Source: Pedobacter cryotolerans
Lineage (GTDB): Bacteria > Bacteroidota > Bacteroidia > Sphingobacteriales > Sphingobacteriaceae
DNA: 64,000 nt
Assembly (NCBI RefSeq): GCF_005116475.1
Contig: NZ_SWBO01000010.1
Location: 90,642-154,641, forward strand
Direction: 5' to 3'
Shown: piece after piece, positions 42,406 through 50,990 of the stretch
Position numbering within the stretch: the first letter of the stretch is position 1
How the letters are laid out: every line of letters begins with the position of its first letter
Position numbers and translations under genes: made by a program
The notes under the pieces: model-generated
The model's input: the letters and a program-made list of their open reading frames with translations, nothing else
The model's database searches: none
What the model was told of the DNA's origin: nothing

Positions 42406-43833
42406 ATGAGTAGAAACAGAAGAAATGCTGAGCCAATCCGTATTGCAGGATTAAGCATTATTGACATTGCAGAAGAAGGAAAAGGCGTAGGCAAAGCCGA
42501 TGAATTGGTAATTTTTGTAGATAAAGCCGTTCCAGGTGATGTGGTCGATATCCGCGTGGTTAAAAAGAAAAAGAATTTTGCCGAAGCGATTATCGAAAAT
42601 GTACAAACCAAATCACAACATCGAGTAGATCCTTTTTGCAGTCATTTTGGTACTTGTGGCGGTTGTAAATGGCAACACATGGATTATGCTGCCCAACTTC
42701 GTTTTAAACAAAAAAATGTTGAAGCTGCTTTGCAACGTTTGGCAAAAATAGATACATCGGTAATGGAGCCAATTTTAGGTTCGGCCGAGAATAAATACTA
42801 CAGAAATAAATTAGAATATACTTTTAGCAACAAACGTTGGTTAAATGCAACCGACATGGAGTTTGAAGCCGAAGGCAGAGAAATGAATGCTTTGGGATTT
42901 CATGTGCCTTTACGGTTTGATAAAATTTTGGATATTGAGCATTGTTATTTACAGGCAGAGCCAAGCAATAGTTTGCGTTTGAGTGTTAGGGCTTATGCTT
43001 TAGCGAATAACATTAGTTTTTACGATTTACGTAACCACGAAGGTGCGTTAAGAAACCTAATCATTAGAACATCATCAACTGGAGAGGTGATGGTAGTTGT
43101 TGTTTTTGCTTATGTTGAGCAAGAGCAAATTAATGGTTTAATGGAGCATTTAAAAGTTTCTTTTCCAGAAATTACTTCATTGTTATACATCGAAAACCAA
43201 AAAAAGAATGATACGGTTTTTGATCAAGATGTAATTACTTACGCTGGTAGAGATCATATTTTTGAGCAAATGCCAACTGATGATGGCTTTGTTAAATTTA
43301 AAATCGGAGCTAAATCTTTTTATCAAACCAATTCTAATCAGGCTTACGAATTGTACAAAATAACCAAAGAATTTGCAGATTTTAAAGGTGATGAATTGGT
43401 ATACGATTTATACACCGGTGCGGGTACCATTGCCAATTTTGTAGCAGGTAGCGTAAAACAAGTGGTTGGTATAGAATATGTACCAACGGCAATAGAAGAT
43501 GCCAAATTTAATGCCGAACTAAACGGTATTGAGAACACAATTTTCTATGCAGGCGATATGAAAGATATTTTAACGGCTGATTTTATTGCAGCACATGGTA
43601 AGCCAGATGTGGTAATTACCGATCCGCCTAGAGCAGGTATGCATACAGATGTAGTTGAGCGGTTGTTAGAAATGGAAGCTGAGAAAATTGTTTATGTAAG
43701 TTGCAATGCAGCAACCCAAGCTAGAGATTTGGCTTTGTTAAAAGAAAAATATGATGTGGTACGCATTAAACCTGTAGATATGTTTCCGCACACACAACAC
43801 GTAGAAAATGTAGTTTTATTAAAACTGAGATAA
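42406..43833 (+). CDS. rlmD: 23S rRNA (uracil-5-)-methyltransferase, RlmD/RumA type
   Basis: A 475-residue SAM-dependent m5U methyltransferase. It has an N-terminal TRAM domain (about 1-70), an iron-sulfur cysteine set C78-x5-C84-x2-C87 (CSHFGTCGGCKW) with a later Cys in IEHCYLQ, and a C-terminal Rossmann domain with DLYTGAGTIA. The ITDPPRAGMH and YVSCNAATQARDL motifs follow, with catalytic Cys433. It methylates a uridine of 23S rRNA (U1939 in E. coli numbering for RlmD); RlmCD or TrmA-like specificity cannot be excluded from sequence. The next gene starts directly after its stop. Confidence 0.9.
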   Translation: MSRNRRNAEPIRIAGLSIIDIAEEGKGVGKADELVIFVDKAVPGDVVDIRVVKKKKNFAEAIIENVQTKSQHRVDPFCSHFGTCGGCKWQHMDYAAQLRFKQKNVEAALQRLAKIDTSVMEPILGSAENKYYRNKLEYTFSNKRWLNATDMEFEAEGREMNALGFHVPLRFDKILDIEHCYLQAEPSNSLRLSVRAYALANNISFYDLRNHEGALRNLIIRTSSTGEVMVVVVFAYVEQEQINGLMEHLKVSFPEITSLLYIENQKKNDTVFDQDVITYAGRDHIFEQMPTDDGFVKFKIGAKSFYQTNSNQAYELYKITKEFADFKGDELVYDLYTGAGTIANFVAGSVKQVVGIEYVPTAIEDAKFNAELNGIENTIFYAGDMKDILTADFIAAHGKPDVVITDPPRAGMHTDVVERLLEMEAEKIVYVSCNAATQARDLALLKEKYDVVRIKPVDMFPHTQHVENVVLLKLR

Positions 43834-44400
43834 ATGAAAAGTTGGCTTGGTTTTGTTGTAGTTATTTTATTTTCAGCTTGTAATGCCGAAGTTAAAGACA
43901 AAACAAGTGATCGGAAAATTGCTGATACGGAAAGTGTTGGTTCTATTAGGTTAAATACAAAAGATGGTATTATTGATACCGTTTTGCTTAACAATGTAGA
44001 TACTGCTTTTATTGTAAAGCCAAAGCCAATTGAAGATGACATGGGTGATAAACGAAAGGAATACATCATTTATGTTTATTTCTCTGATAGAAGTTTGCCA
44101 GTTTTAAAACACAAAGATGCAATTGGGGCAGATTTATTTTTGGCGGAAGATTTAGATGGCGACAATAAGCCAGAATTATTACTTAGGCCAGAGTGGTTTA
44201 GCAGTTGTTGGGCAAGCTTAAATTTGTACTCCATAAAAAATAAAAACTGGAAGTTGATAAAAAAAGGCAGTATGTATTTTTGCTCCGATCAATATCCATT
44301 AAGTAAAAGAATAATAAAAACAGCTAAAGGTTTTGCGATGTTAACAGATAGCCTAACCGATGATAAGTTTATTACCCTAAAAAAAGAGATTAAGTTTTAA
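43834..44400 (+). CDS. Lipoprotein of unknown function
   Basis: A 188-residue protein with a lipobox ending at Cys16 (VILFSAC). The ATG directly follows the rlmD stop codon, so they are likely co-transcribed. The mature part includes FLAEDLDGDNKPELLLRPEW, an Asp-rich calcium-binding-like loop of the FG-GAP/VCBS kind, and two Cys (SSCWAS, YFCSDQ). I do not recognise a named family. The loop suggests a small beta-propeller blade or metal-binding role in the envelope. Confidence 0.7.
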   Translation: MKSWLGFVVVILFSACNAEVKDKTSDRKIADTESVGSIRLNTKDGIIDTVLLNNVDTAFIVKPKPIEDDMGDKRKEYIIYVYFSDRSLPVLKHKDAIGADLFLAEDLDGDNKPELLLRPEWFSSCWASLNLYSIKNKNWKLIKKGSMYFCSDQYPLSKRIIKTAKGFAMLTDSLTDDKFITLKKEIKF

Positions 44401-44404
44401 GTAT

Positions 44405-44818
44405 ATGCAGAGTGAAGAGTTATTGGGCAATTTAAGCTCAGACGAGAATGGAGCGCCAAAGAAGGAGAAAAAAAGTCCGCTGGTGAGTTTAGAAAAAGAT
44501 TTAACTTTTTATGCCGATTCGATAAGAGAAGTAGCAGTAGAAATAATGATGGAGGGAATTTCTTTAAATCCTATTTTTATTGCGCACCAACATGAAGTTA
44601 GTATTGGTGAGATTATTTTAAATAGAGCAGAACTCAATACCGAATGGACAATACAAGCATCAACCTTAGAAGAGTTTATTCAAAAAGGGATCATTCATCC
44701 TGATAAGAAAGAGCAGTTTTTAAAAACATACAAAAAACCAGAAAATTACATGTGTGTTTTTGTGGTAGTGCCCGAAGGAGCAAACTTTGTTTATTATCCT
44801 TATCCAAAAGGGAAATAG
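44405..44818 (+). CDS. Conserved cytosolic protein of unknown function
   Basis: A 137-residue soluble protein without signal or membrane segment. The N-terminal 25 residues are charged and probably disordered. The core has DLTFYADSIREVAVEIMMEGISLNPIFIAHQHEVSIGEI and a final VFVVVPEGANFVYYPYPKGK. It starts 4 bases after the lipoprotein stop, forming a three-gene run with rlmD. No function can be assigned. Confidence 0.7.
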   Translation: MQSEELLGNLSSDENGAPKKEKKSPLVSLEKDLTFYADSIREVAVEIMMEGISLNPIFIAHQHEVSIGEIILNRAELNTEWTIQASTLEEFIQKGIIHPDKKEQFLKTYKKPENYMCVFVVVPEGANFVYYPYPKGK

Positions 44819-44823
44819 GTTTG

Positions 44824-44880
44824 GTTCATAGCTTATGGTTTATAGTTCATAGACCATTGTCTATCTACCATAAACTATTA
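44824..44880. repeat. Word-like repeat (CATAGCTTATGGTTTATAGTTCATAG type)
   Basis: TTCATAGCTTATGGTTTATAG, TTCATAGACC and CTACCATAAACTATTAAGC are variants of the vocabulary seen at 6230-6310 and 28341-28415. Confidence 0.6.
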
Positions 44881-44889
44881 AGCATTGCT

Positions 44890-44925
44890 GCTCCCTCTCC
44901 TTCAGGAGAGGGTTGGGGTGAGGTT
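44890..44925 (+). repeat. Intergenic copy of the palindrome found inside pheS
   Basis: GCTCCCTCTCCTTCAGGAGA followed by GGGTTGGGGTGAGGTT; it differs at only a few positions from pheS 35275-35309. Confidence 0.75.
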
Positions 44926-44931
44926 AAAATA

Positions 44932-44963
44932 AAAGCCGATATTGCATCCACAATATTGGCTTT
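44932..44963. terminator. Bidirectional terminator between convergent genes
   Basis: AAAGCCGATATTG (44932-44944) pairs with CAATATTGGCTTT (44951-44963), one wobble, 6-base loop. On the minus strand a TTTTATTTT run follows. It serves the DUF2807 gene (stop 45029) and probably the plus-strand run ending at 44818. Confidence 0.7.
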
Positions 44964-45028
44964 ATAAACTAAAACTAAACTAAAATTTATTGTATTATCT
45001 TTTCTCCATAAAGGCGGAAATTCTTTTT

Positions 45029-45745
45029 TTATTTTACTCTTCTAACATCTCCGCTTTTAGAAGATGATGTCTTTTTTAAAGCAGCATTACCTTTATAACT
45101 CACATCGCTTCCGCCACTAGCGCTAGCCTCTAAAGCCTTGTTTACAAAAACATTTGCATCGCTACCACCACTTGCAGCTATCTTTGCATTGTTAACTATA
45201 TAAGCAAAGGCATCAATATCAGAACCCCCACTTGCAGTTGCAATTAGGTTTTCGCCACTTCCTTTAAGCACTGCATCACTACCACCGCTAACTGTTAAGC
45301 TTAAGTCTTTTACAGCAAGTGTTAATTTTAAATCAGAACCGCCGCTGGCGATCAATTTTAAAGCATCAGCCTTTAAATTATTCTGTGTAAAAACATCAGA
45401 ACCTCCGCTTGCAATTAAGGCTTTAATACTTTTGAAGTTTACATAGGCCTTAATACTTTCGTTTTTAAACATGCGGCCCCAGCTAATTCCATCTTTATAT
45501 TTAATTATTAATAAACCACCTCTTTGCTCAACAATTACATCTTTAATTAAATCTTCATTACCTTTTATAGTAACGGTTTCATTATTTGCTTGGGTTAGGT
45601 ACAAATCTATGCCACTACTTACGGTAATTTCATTAAATGCTTTAACGCTAATATTTTTGCTATTTTGAGCGATAGCTGTTAAGCTTGCCGATACAGTAAT
45701 CAGCAATACAAGCGATGTAGTTTTTATTGAGTTAAAAAATTTCAT
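45029..45745 (-). CDS. Exported DUF2807 (head-GIN) protein with SGGSD repeats
   Basis: A 238-residue protein. The start at 45745 (MKFFNSIKTTSLVLLITVSASLTAIA) gives a good signal peptide. It is a DUF2807 (putative auto-transporter adhesin, head-GIN) protein, predicted to fold as a right-handed parallel beta-helix: VKAFNEITVSSGIDLYL, IKYKDGISWG. Six copies of the pentamer [AV]SGGSD are spaced about 16-25 residues apart in the C-terminal 60 percent, one per presumed helix turn. The basic tail (SSSKSGDVRRVK) is short. Function of the family is unproven; an envelope-surface role is usual. Confidence 0.88.
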   Translation of the reverse strand: MKFFNSIKTTSLVLLITVSASLTAIAQNSKNISVKAFNEITVSSGIDLYLTQANNETVTIKGNEDLIKDVIVEQRGGLLIIKYKDGISWGRMFKNESIKAYVNFKSIKALIASGGSDVFTQNNLKADALKLIASGGSDLKLTLAVKDLSLTVSGGSDAVLKGSGENLIATASGGSDIDAFAYIVNNAKIAASGGSDANVFVNKALEASASGGSDVSYKGNAALKKTSSSKSGDVRRVK

Positions 45746-45877
45746 AATTAATGTATAAGGTTTACAGCTATTAGACGCAAGTACCCCCATAAACGTTGCA
45801 TAAAAACTAAATTATTTTTTTGTGTTTGTTTTTGAGGCTTAAAATCGTTCTTTTGTAATGTTTAACAACGCAATGCC

Positions 45878-46387
45878 ATGCCCAACAATCAAGTCTTAAT
45901 TTTAGATAAACAACAGATTACTCAAAAAATTAACCGAATTGCCTACCAAATTTTGGAAGATAATTTAGATGAAAAAGAAATTATTTTGGCAGGGATTTGG
46001 GATAGGGGCTACAAACTAGCTGTTCGCTTAAAATCAGTTTTAGAAACCATAGCCTCATTTAAAGTTACCTTGGTTCGTGTAGATATTGAAAAAGAGAATA
46101 GTAAATTAGTTGCCAAAACAGATTTGCCCGAAAGCGATTGGAAAAACAAAGTTGTTATTTTAGTTGATGATGTTTTGAACAGTGGCAAAACCTTGGCTTA
46201 TGGTTTAGGTGTTTTCTTAAATACGCCACATAAAAAAATTCGTACCGTAGTTTTGGTAGATCGTAGCCATAAAAGTTTCCCAATAGCAACAGATTTTGTA
46301 GGCCTACAATTGGCAACAATTTTAAAAGAACATGTAGATGTGGTAATGGATGTAGAAGGCGAAGAAGACCGCGTTTATTTGAGTTAA
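45878..46387 (+). CDS. Phosphoribosyltransferase (PyrR-like)
   Basis: A 169-residue type I phosphoribosyltransferase. The PRPP-binding motif is VVILVDDVLNSGKTLAYG (about residues 89-106), and the N-terminal segment YQILEDNLDEKEIILAGIWDRGYKLAVRL matches PyrR-type proteins. In this phylum such single genes probably act as uracil or hypoxanthine phosphoribosyltransferase relatives; whether it also regulates RNA like Bacillus PyrR is unknown. It is divergent from the DUF2807 gene and is followed by a repeat element. Confidence 0.85.
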   Translation: MPNNQVLILDKQQITQKINRIAYQILEDNLDEKEIILAGIWDRGYKLAVRLKSVLETIASFKVTLVRVDIEKENSKLVAKTDLPESDWKNKVVILVDDVLNSGKTLAYGLGVFLNTPHKKIRTVVLVDRSHKSFPIATDFVGLQLATILKEHVDVVMDVEGEEDRVYLS

Positions 46388-46423
46388 TTTTTTTTAGAAA
46401 AGCAGGGTTTGTGCTGCTATTAA

Positions 46424-46497
46424 ATTTTACTCCCGCTTTTCGTTTCTGCCGATGAAAAATCGGCATCCACTGCAATCGGGTTTATTTAACAAAAAAC
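46424..46497 (+). repeat. TCCCG...CGGGTTTATTT element, copy 2
   Basis: It starts at TCCCGCTTTTCG and ends at ATCGGGTTTATTTAACAAAA. It encloses the 17-base hairpin GCCGATGAAAAATCGGC (46448-46464), which is the reverse complement of the hairpin at 12184-12200. It lies between the phosphoribosyltransferase and ispH genes. Confidence 0.65.
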
Positions 46498-46551
46498 AGT
46501 AAAAAAAACTTCCATTAGTTTACTACATTTAAATACACAATCTCTTTTACG

Positions 46552-46559
46552 TACTTTTG
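46552..46559 (+). promoter_or_regulatory. -7 promoter box for ispH
   Basis: TACTTTTG matches TAnnTTTG, 25 bases before the ispH ATG. Confidence 0.55.
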
Positions 46560-46584
46560 TTTTAACAATTGAAGCAAAATTAGC

Positions 46585-47433
46585 ATGGCATACAATTTAA
46601 ACGTTACAATAGATAAATCTTCAGGTTTTTGCTTTGGTGTGGTTTATGCAATAGACATGGCCGAAGACATTTTAGACAACGAAGGCAAATTGTTTTGTTT
46701 AGGAGATATTGTACACAATGATGAGGAAGTAGAACGATTGAGGGCTAAAGGCTTACAAATTATTGATCATGAGCAATTGCATCAACTTAATAACGAAAAA
46801 GTATTAATTAGAGCACATGGTGAAGCGCCTTCTACTTATGAATTAGCCTTAACAAATAACCTTACTTTAATTGATGCTTCTTGTCCGGTAGTTTTAAAAT
46901 TGCAAAACCGAATTAAAAACTCTTACGATGATGATGAGCAAATTTTAATTTTTGGCAAACATGGCCATGCAGAAGTAATTGGCTTACAGGGTCAAACTAA
47001 TGGAAAAGCAATTGTTTTTCAGGATTTAGCAGAATTAGACAATGTTGAGTTACCGAAAAATATTACGCTCTATAGTCAGACTACAAAAAGTGTAGATAAG
47101 TTTTACGCTATAAAAGACGAGTTGATTAATAGAGGTTTCGATTTAAAAGCTAATGATACCATTTGCAGACAAGTATCAAACCGTTATGAAGAGTTAGAAA
47201 ATTTTGTAGTTAATTACGATAAAATCATTTTTGTTTCTGGTAAAAAATCATCAAATGGAAAGGTCTTATATGATGTTTGCAAAAAATTCAATCCAAACTC
47301 TTATTTCATTTCTAATGCAGAAGAATTAGAAAAAGACTGGTTTGCAGCTGATGATAAAGTTGGAATATGTGGGGCAACATCTACACCTATGTGGTTAATG
47401 GAAAAAGTAAAAGCACAACTACAAGCTTTCTAA
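46585..47433 (+). CDS. ispH: 4-hydroxy-3-methylbut-2-enyl diphosphate reductase
   Basis: A 282-residue LytB/IspH enzyme, the last step of the methylerythritol phosphate pathway, making IPP and DMAPP. The three cluster cysteines are visible in GFCFGVV (Cys16), DASCPVV and GICGATSTPMW. YSQTTKS and HGEAPSTYEL supply further active-site residues. The length is normal for the family. It is followed by hemH with its own promoter box. Confidence 0.95.
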   Translation: MAYNLNVTIDKSSGFCFGVVYAIDMAEDILDNEGKLFCLGDIVHNDEEVERLRAKGLQIIDHEQLHQLNNEKVLIRAHGEAPSTYELALTNNLTLIDASCPVVLKLQNRIKNSYDDDEQILIFGKHGHAEVIGLQGQTNGKAIVFQDLAELDNVELPKNITLYSQTTKSVDKFYAIKDELINRGFDLKANDTICRQVSNRYEELENFVVNYDKIIFVSGKKSSNGKVLYDVCKKFNPNSYFISNAEELEKDWFAADDKVGICGATSTPMWLMEKVKAQLQAF

Positions 47434-47507
47434 ATCATCAAAAAGTAATATTCATTTTGGCAATGCCATAAATCCGTGCTACGGTTTCAAGAAGTTTATT
47501 CTTAATG

Positions 47508-47515
47508 TATATTTG
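47508..47515 (+). promoter_or_regulatory. -7 promoter box for hemH
   Basis: TATATTTG matches TAnnTTTG, 47 bases before the hemH ATG. Confidence 0.5.
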
Positions 47516-47562
47516 TCGCACTAAAATAGCAATCAAGTTAATTGCAGTTTCAGCATAAGATT

Positions 47563-48576
47563 ATGGCAAAAAAGGGAGTTTTATTAGTAAATCTAGGTAC
47601 ACCAGATAGTCCAGAAACTAAAGATGTAAGAAAATATCTTGATCAATTTTTAATGGACGAAAGAGTAATTGATATTCCCAAATTTAACCGAACGCTATTG
47701 GTAAAAGGAATTATTGTTCCTTTTCGTAGTCCTAAAACTTCTAAGTTGTACAAAGAAATTTGGGGAGAAAATGGCTCACCTTTATTTCATTACAGTAAAA
47801 TTCAGGCTAAATTACTACAAGAAAAACTGGGTGATGAATACCATGTAGAGTTGGCTATGCGTTACCAAAACCCATCAATTGAAAGTGCTTTGTTAAAATT
47901 AAAAGCTGGTTTGGTTGATAGTATAAAAGTAATTCCTTTATTTCCACAATATGCTTCGGCAAGTTCTGGTTCTGTTTTGCAATTGGTTATGGAGTTGGTA
48001 AGTAAATGGCAAACTATTCCGCCTATTTCATTTGTTAGTTCGTTTCATGATAATGAACAAATGATTGAAATATTTGCTGAAAATAGTGCTAAGTATCAAC
48101 CTGAAACTTTTGACCATATTTTGTTTAGTTTTCATGGTTTGCCAGAAAGGCAGTTGGCAAAATGTGATCACACAGGTAATTATTGCTTAAAACAGAAAGA
48201 TTGTTGCCATACATATAATGATACCAATAAGTTTTGCTACTCTGCTCAAGGCCACCACACAGCTAGTCTTATTGCCGCCAAAATGGGAATTGCTAAAGAA
48301 AATTATACCGTTTGTTTTCAATCTCGTTTAGGTAAAGAACCTTGGGTACAGCCATACACCACAGATGTATTAAAGAAATTAGCTGCAGAAGGTAAAAAGA
48401 GACTGTTAGTGTTTAGTCCGGCTTTTGTTGCAGATTGTTTAGAAACTTTGTACGAAATTACTGTAGAATACCACGAAGAATTTAAAGAACTAGGTGGCGA
48501 GCATGTTCAGTTGGTAGAAAGTTTAAACGATCACCCGAAATTTGTTGAAGCTTTGGCTGAAATGGCGGTTAGCTAG
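47563..48576 (+). CDS. hemH: Ferrochelatase
   Basis: A 337-residue HemH. The start at 47563 (MAKKGVLLVNLGTPDSPET) matches the usual N-terminus; an ATG at 47542 would add seven residues. Key segments are LFSFHGLPERQ with the metal-site His, a Cys-rich loop (CDHTGNYCLKQKDCC) and SPAFVADCLETLYEI. It inserts ferrous iron into protoporphyrin (or a coproporphyrin) to make haem, which is needed by the cytochromes. Its 3' end overlaps that of waaA by 8 bases on the opposite strand. Confidence 0.95.
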   Translation: MAKKGVLLVNLGTPDSPETKDVRKYLDQFLMDERVIDIPKFNRTLLVKGIIVPFRSPKTSKLYKEIWGENGSPLFHYSKIQAKLLQEKLGDEYHVELAMRYQNPSIESALLKLKAGLVDSIKVIPLFPQYASASSGSVLQLVMELVSKWQTIPPISFVSSFHDNEQMIEIFAENSAKYQPETFDHILFSFHGLPERQLAKCDHTGNYCLKQKDCCHTYNDTNKFCYSAQGHHTASLIAAKMGIAKENYTVCFQSRLGKEPWVQPYTTDVLKKLAAEGKKRLLVFSPAFVADCLETLYEITVEYHEEFKELGGEHVQLVESLNDHPKFVEALAEMAVS

Positions 48577-49780
48577 CTATTTTTTCAATAATCATTTCAG
48601 TTGCACCTTTTTGCTGTTCAACATATTTTTTCGCAGCCGCGGATGCTTCTTCATTTGCCTTGAAATTTTCAAACGCAGTTAATAATTCGCTTTCGGTTGA
48701 GATGCTTTTTGCAGCATCAATTTTAATTAAATCTTTTGCTTCTTGAAATTTATCGAATTTAGGACCAAAGATAACGGGTAAGCCAAAAGCAGCGGCTTCT
48801 AATGTATTGTGTATGCCCACACCAAATCCGCCACCAATGTAAGCCAATTTGCCGTATTGATAAAGCGAAGAAAGCATGCCGATATTATCGATGATTAAGA
48901 TTTGAGGTGTGTTTTCTGAGAACTGAGAACTAAGAATTGAGAACTTTATTGCTTTCGGAAACAATTCTTCTATTTCTTGAATATGAGATTGCCCAATTTC
49001 ATGTGGAGCGATGATAAACTTCCAATCTGGATGTTTTTTGGTTAAAGAAACCAACAATTTTTCATCGGGCAACCAAGTGCTGCCACAAATAAATACTTTT
49101 GCATCTCCACAAAATTGTTCTATTAATTCTAATTTTTTAGGGTGTTGGGCATTTTCATAAACCCGATCAAATCGGGTATCACCACTTAAACTTACCTGGC
49201 TAATTCCAATACTTTTCAATAAATCAACACTCTCTTTGTTTTGTACAAAAAAGTGGGATACGTAAGTTAATATTTCTCTATAAAAACTACCATACCATTT
49301 AAAAAAGGTTTGGTTCGGTCTAAAAATGCCAGAAATTAGATAAAGCGGAATTTGTTTTTTGTGCAATTCATTAAAATAATGAAACCAAAATTCATATTTA
49401 GTAAATATCGCTTGCTGCGGATTTACAATTGAAATAAATCGCTCTGCGTTTTTAGGAGTATCTAATGGTAAGTAAAAAACATCCGCCAATGCGTAATTCT
49501 TTCTAATTTCATATCCCGAGGGAGAAAAAAATGTAACAATAATTTTTTGTTCAGGTTTGTTTGTTTTCAGTGTTTCTAAAACTGGTCTGCCTTGTTCAAA
49601 CTCTCCTAATGATGCAAAATGAAACCAAATTGGTTGATCATTTGGGTTGGTTTTACTTGCTAATTGTTGCCATATATCTTTTCGTCCATTTACAAATAAT
49701 TTGGCTTTAGGATTAAAAAGTGCAGCAATCTGCAAAAGAAAACCATATAATCTAATTCCAATATTATAAATCCAAAGCAT
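48569..49780 (-). CDS. waaA: 3-deoxy-D-manno-octulosonic acid transferase, with a repeat-derived insertion
   Basis: A 403-residue WaaA/KdtA (GT30). An N-terminal glycosyltransferase half has WFHFASLGEFEQGRPVLE (residues about 51-68), PSGYEIRKNY and FTKYEFWFHYFNEL. The C-terminal half has FICGSTWLPDEK, YIGGGFGVGIHNTLEAAAFGLPVIFG. It transfers Kdo to lipid A precursor at the inner membrane. Residues about 279-289 (around SILSSQFSEN) are encoded by a TGAGAACTGAGAACTAAGAA-type repeat at 48915-48945, which appears to be an in-frame insertion between conserved blocks. The gene overlaps hemH tail to tail. Confidence 0.93.
   Translation of the reverse strand: MLWIYNIGIRLYGFLLQIAALFNPKAKLFVNGRKDIWQQLASKTNPNDQPIWFHFASLGEFEQGRPVLETLKTNKPEQKIIVTFFSPSGYEIRKNYALADVFYLPLDTPKNAERFISIVNPQQAIFTKYEFWFHYFNELHKKQIPLYLISGIFRPNQTFFKWYGSFYREILTYVSHFFVQNKESVDLLKSIGISQVSLSGDTRFDRVYENAQHPKKLELIEQFCGDAKVFICGSTWLPDEKLLVSLTKKHPDWKFIIAPHEIGQSHIQEIEELFPKAIKFSILSSQFSENTPQILIIDNIGMLSSLYQYGKLAYIGGGFGVGIHNTLEAAAFGLPVIFGPKFDKFQEAKDLIKIDAAKSISTESELLTAFENFKANEEASAAAKKYVEQQKGATEMIIEKIAS
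48915..48945 (-). repeat. Word-like repeat inside waaA
   Basis: TCTGAGAACTGAGAACTAAG followed by AATTGAGAACTT contains three near copies of TGAGAACT. The same style of repeat normally occurs between genes in this phylum; here it is translated in frame. Confidence 0.65.
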
Positions 49781-49941
49781 TTTGCGTCTTATTTGTTATC
49801 TTCGTTGCAAGATAAATGAATAAAATTAAAACCCTCAATTAATATATCAAGTTAGCGGCAATTAGAACTAGCTATGTTGGGTTAACATAAAGGGTTTTGA
49901 GATAATTTAGTAAAAATTAAAAACATAAAATTTAATAAATA

Positions 49942-50961
49942 ATGGCTAAAATTTTAGTTACTGGCGGAGCAGGTTACATTGGTTCTCATACTGTTGTTGA
50001 GCTTTTTAATGCAGGATATGAAGTTATTGTTGTTGATGATTTTTCGAATTCTGAACCTAAAATACTAGATCAAATTGAAAAGATTTGTGGTAAAAGACCA
50101 GCTTTTGTTGAGTTAGATTTATGTGATGAAAATAAGGTAAATGAATTTGCTAAACAACACAAAGATATTGATGGAATTATTCATTTTGCTGCGTTTAAAG
50201 CAGTAGGAGAGTCTGTTCAAAATCCCTTAAAATATTATAGAAATAACTTTTTCTCTTTAATCAATATCATTACTGCATTTAATAGCAGTGTTAAATTGGT
50301 TTTTTCATCGTCATGTACCGTATACGGACAGCCTGATGTTTTGCCAGTTACCGAGAGTGCTCCAGTAAAAAAAGCAGAATCGCCTTATGGCAATACGAAA
50401 CAAATTGCTGAAGAGATTTTAGCAGAAACTTGTGCGGTTAATCAAGATTTAAAAGTTATCGCCTTGCGCTATTTTAATCCAGTTGGTGCACATGAATCTG
50501 CTTTAATTGGCGAATTACCAATTGGAGTGCCACAAAATTTAATACCTTTCATCACACAGTCTGCAATTGGTAAACGCGGTCCGATAACAGTTTTTGGTAG
50601 TGATTACAATACGCCAGATGGTTCTGCAATAAGGGATTACATTCATGTTGTAGATTTAGCTAAAGCACATGTAGCAGCTATAAAAAGATTAGAAACTGGT
50701 TCTGGTAATAATTATGAAGTATTTAATATTGGTACTGGTAAAGGTTCTTCTGTTTTAGAAATTATCAATGCTTTTGAAACTTCAACTGGAGAGAAATTAA
50801 ATTATACCATCGGTGCAAGAAGAGATGGCGATGTTGAACAAACTTTTGGAGATGTTACGCTATCAAATCAGACATTAGGATGGACAGCTGAATTAGATTT
50901 AAAAGAAATGATGAGTTCGGCCTGGAATTGGGAAAAGTATCTAAAAGCCAATCCTTTTTAA
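49942..50961 (+). CDS. galE: UDP-glucose 4-epimerase
   Basis: A 339-residue extended SDR enzyme. GGAGYIGSHT (8-17) binds NAD. SSSCTVYG and the catalytic Tyr149-x3-Lys153 (PYGNTK) are present. RYFNPVGAH and DGSAIRDYIHVVDLA are typical of GalE. It interconverts UDP-glucose and UDP-galactose for surface polysaccharide or Leloir metabolism. It heads a group with the CpsB-type phosphatase, which suggests a polysaccharide context. The 161 bases upstream show no clear promoter box. Confidence 0.94.
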   Translation: MAKILVTGGAGYIGSHTVVELFNAGYEVIVVDDFSNSEPKILDQIEKICGKRPAFVELDLCDENKVNEFAKQHKDIDGIIHFAAFKAVGESVQNPLKYYRNNFFSLINIITAFNSSVKLVFSSSCTVYGQPDVLPVTESAPVKKAESPYGNTKQIAEEILAETCAVNQDLKVIALRYFNPVGAHESALIGELPIGVPQNLIPFITQSAIGKRGPITVFGSDYNTPDGSAIRDYIHVVDLAKAHVAAIKRLETGSGNNYEVFNIGTGKGSSVLEIINAFETSTGEKLNYTIGARRDGDVEQTFGDVTLSNQTLGWTAELDLKEMMSSAWNWEKYLKANPF

Positions 50962-50990
50962 TTTTGCTTGTATATTAGAATTAGCTTTTA

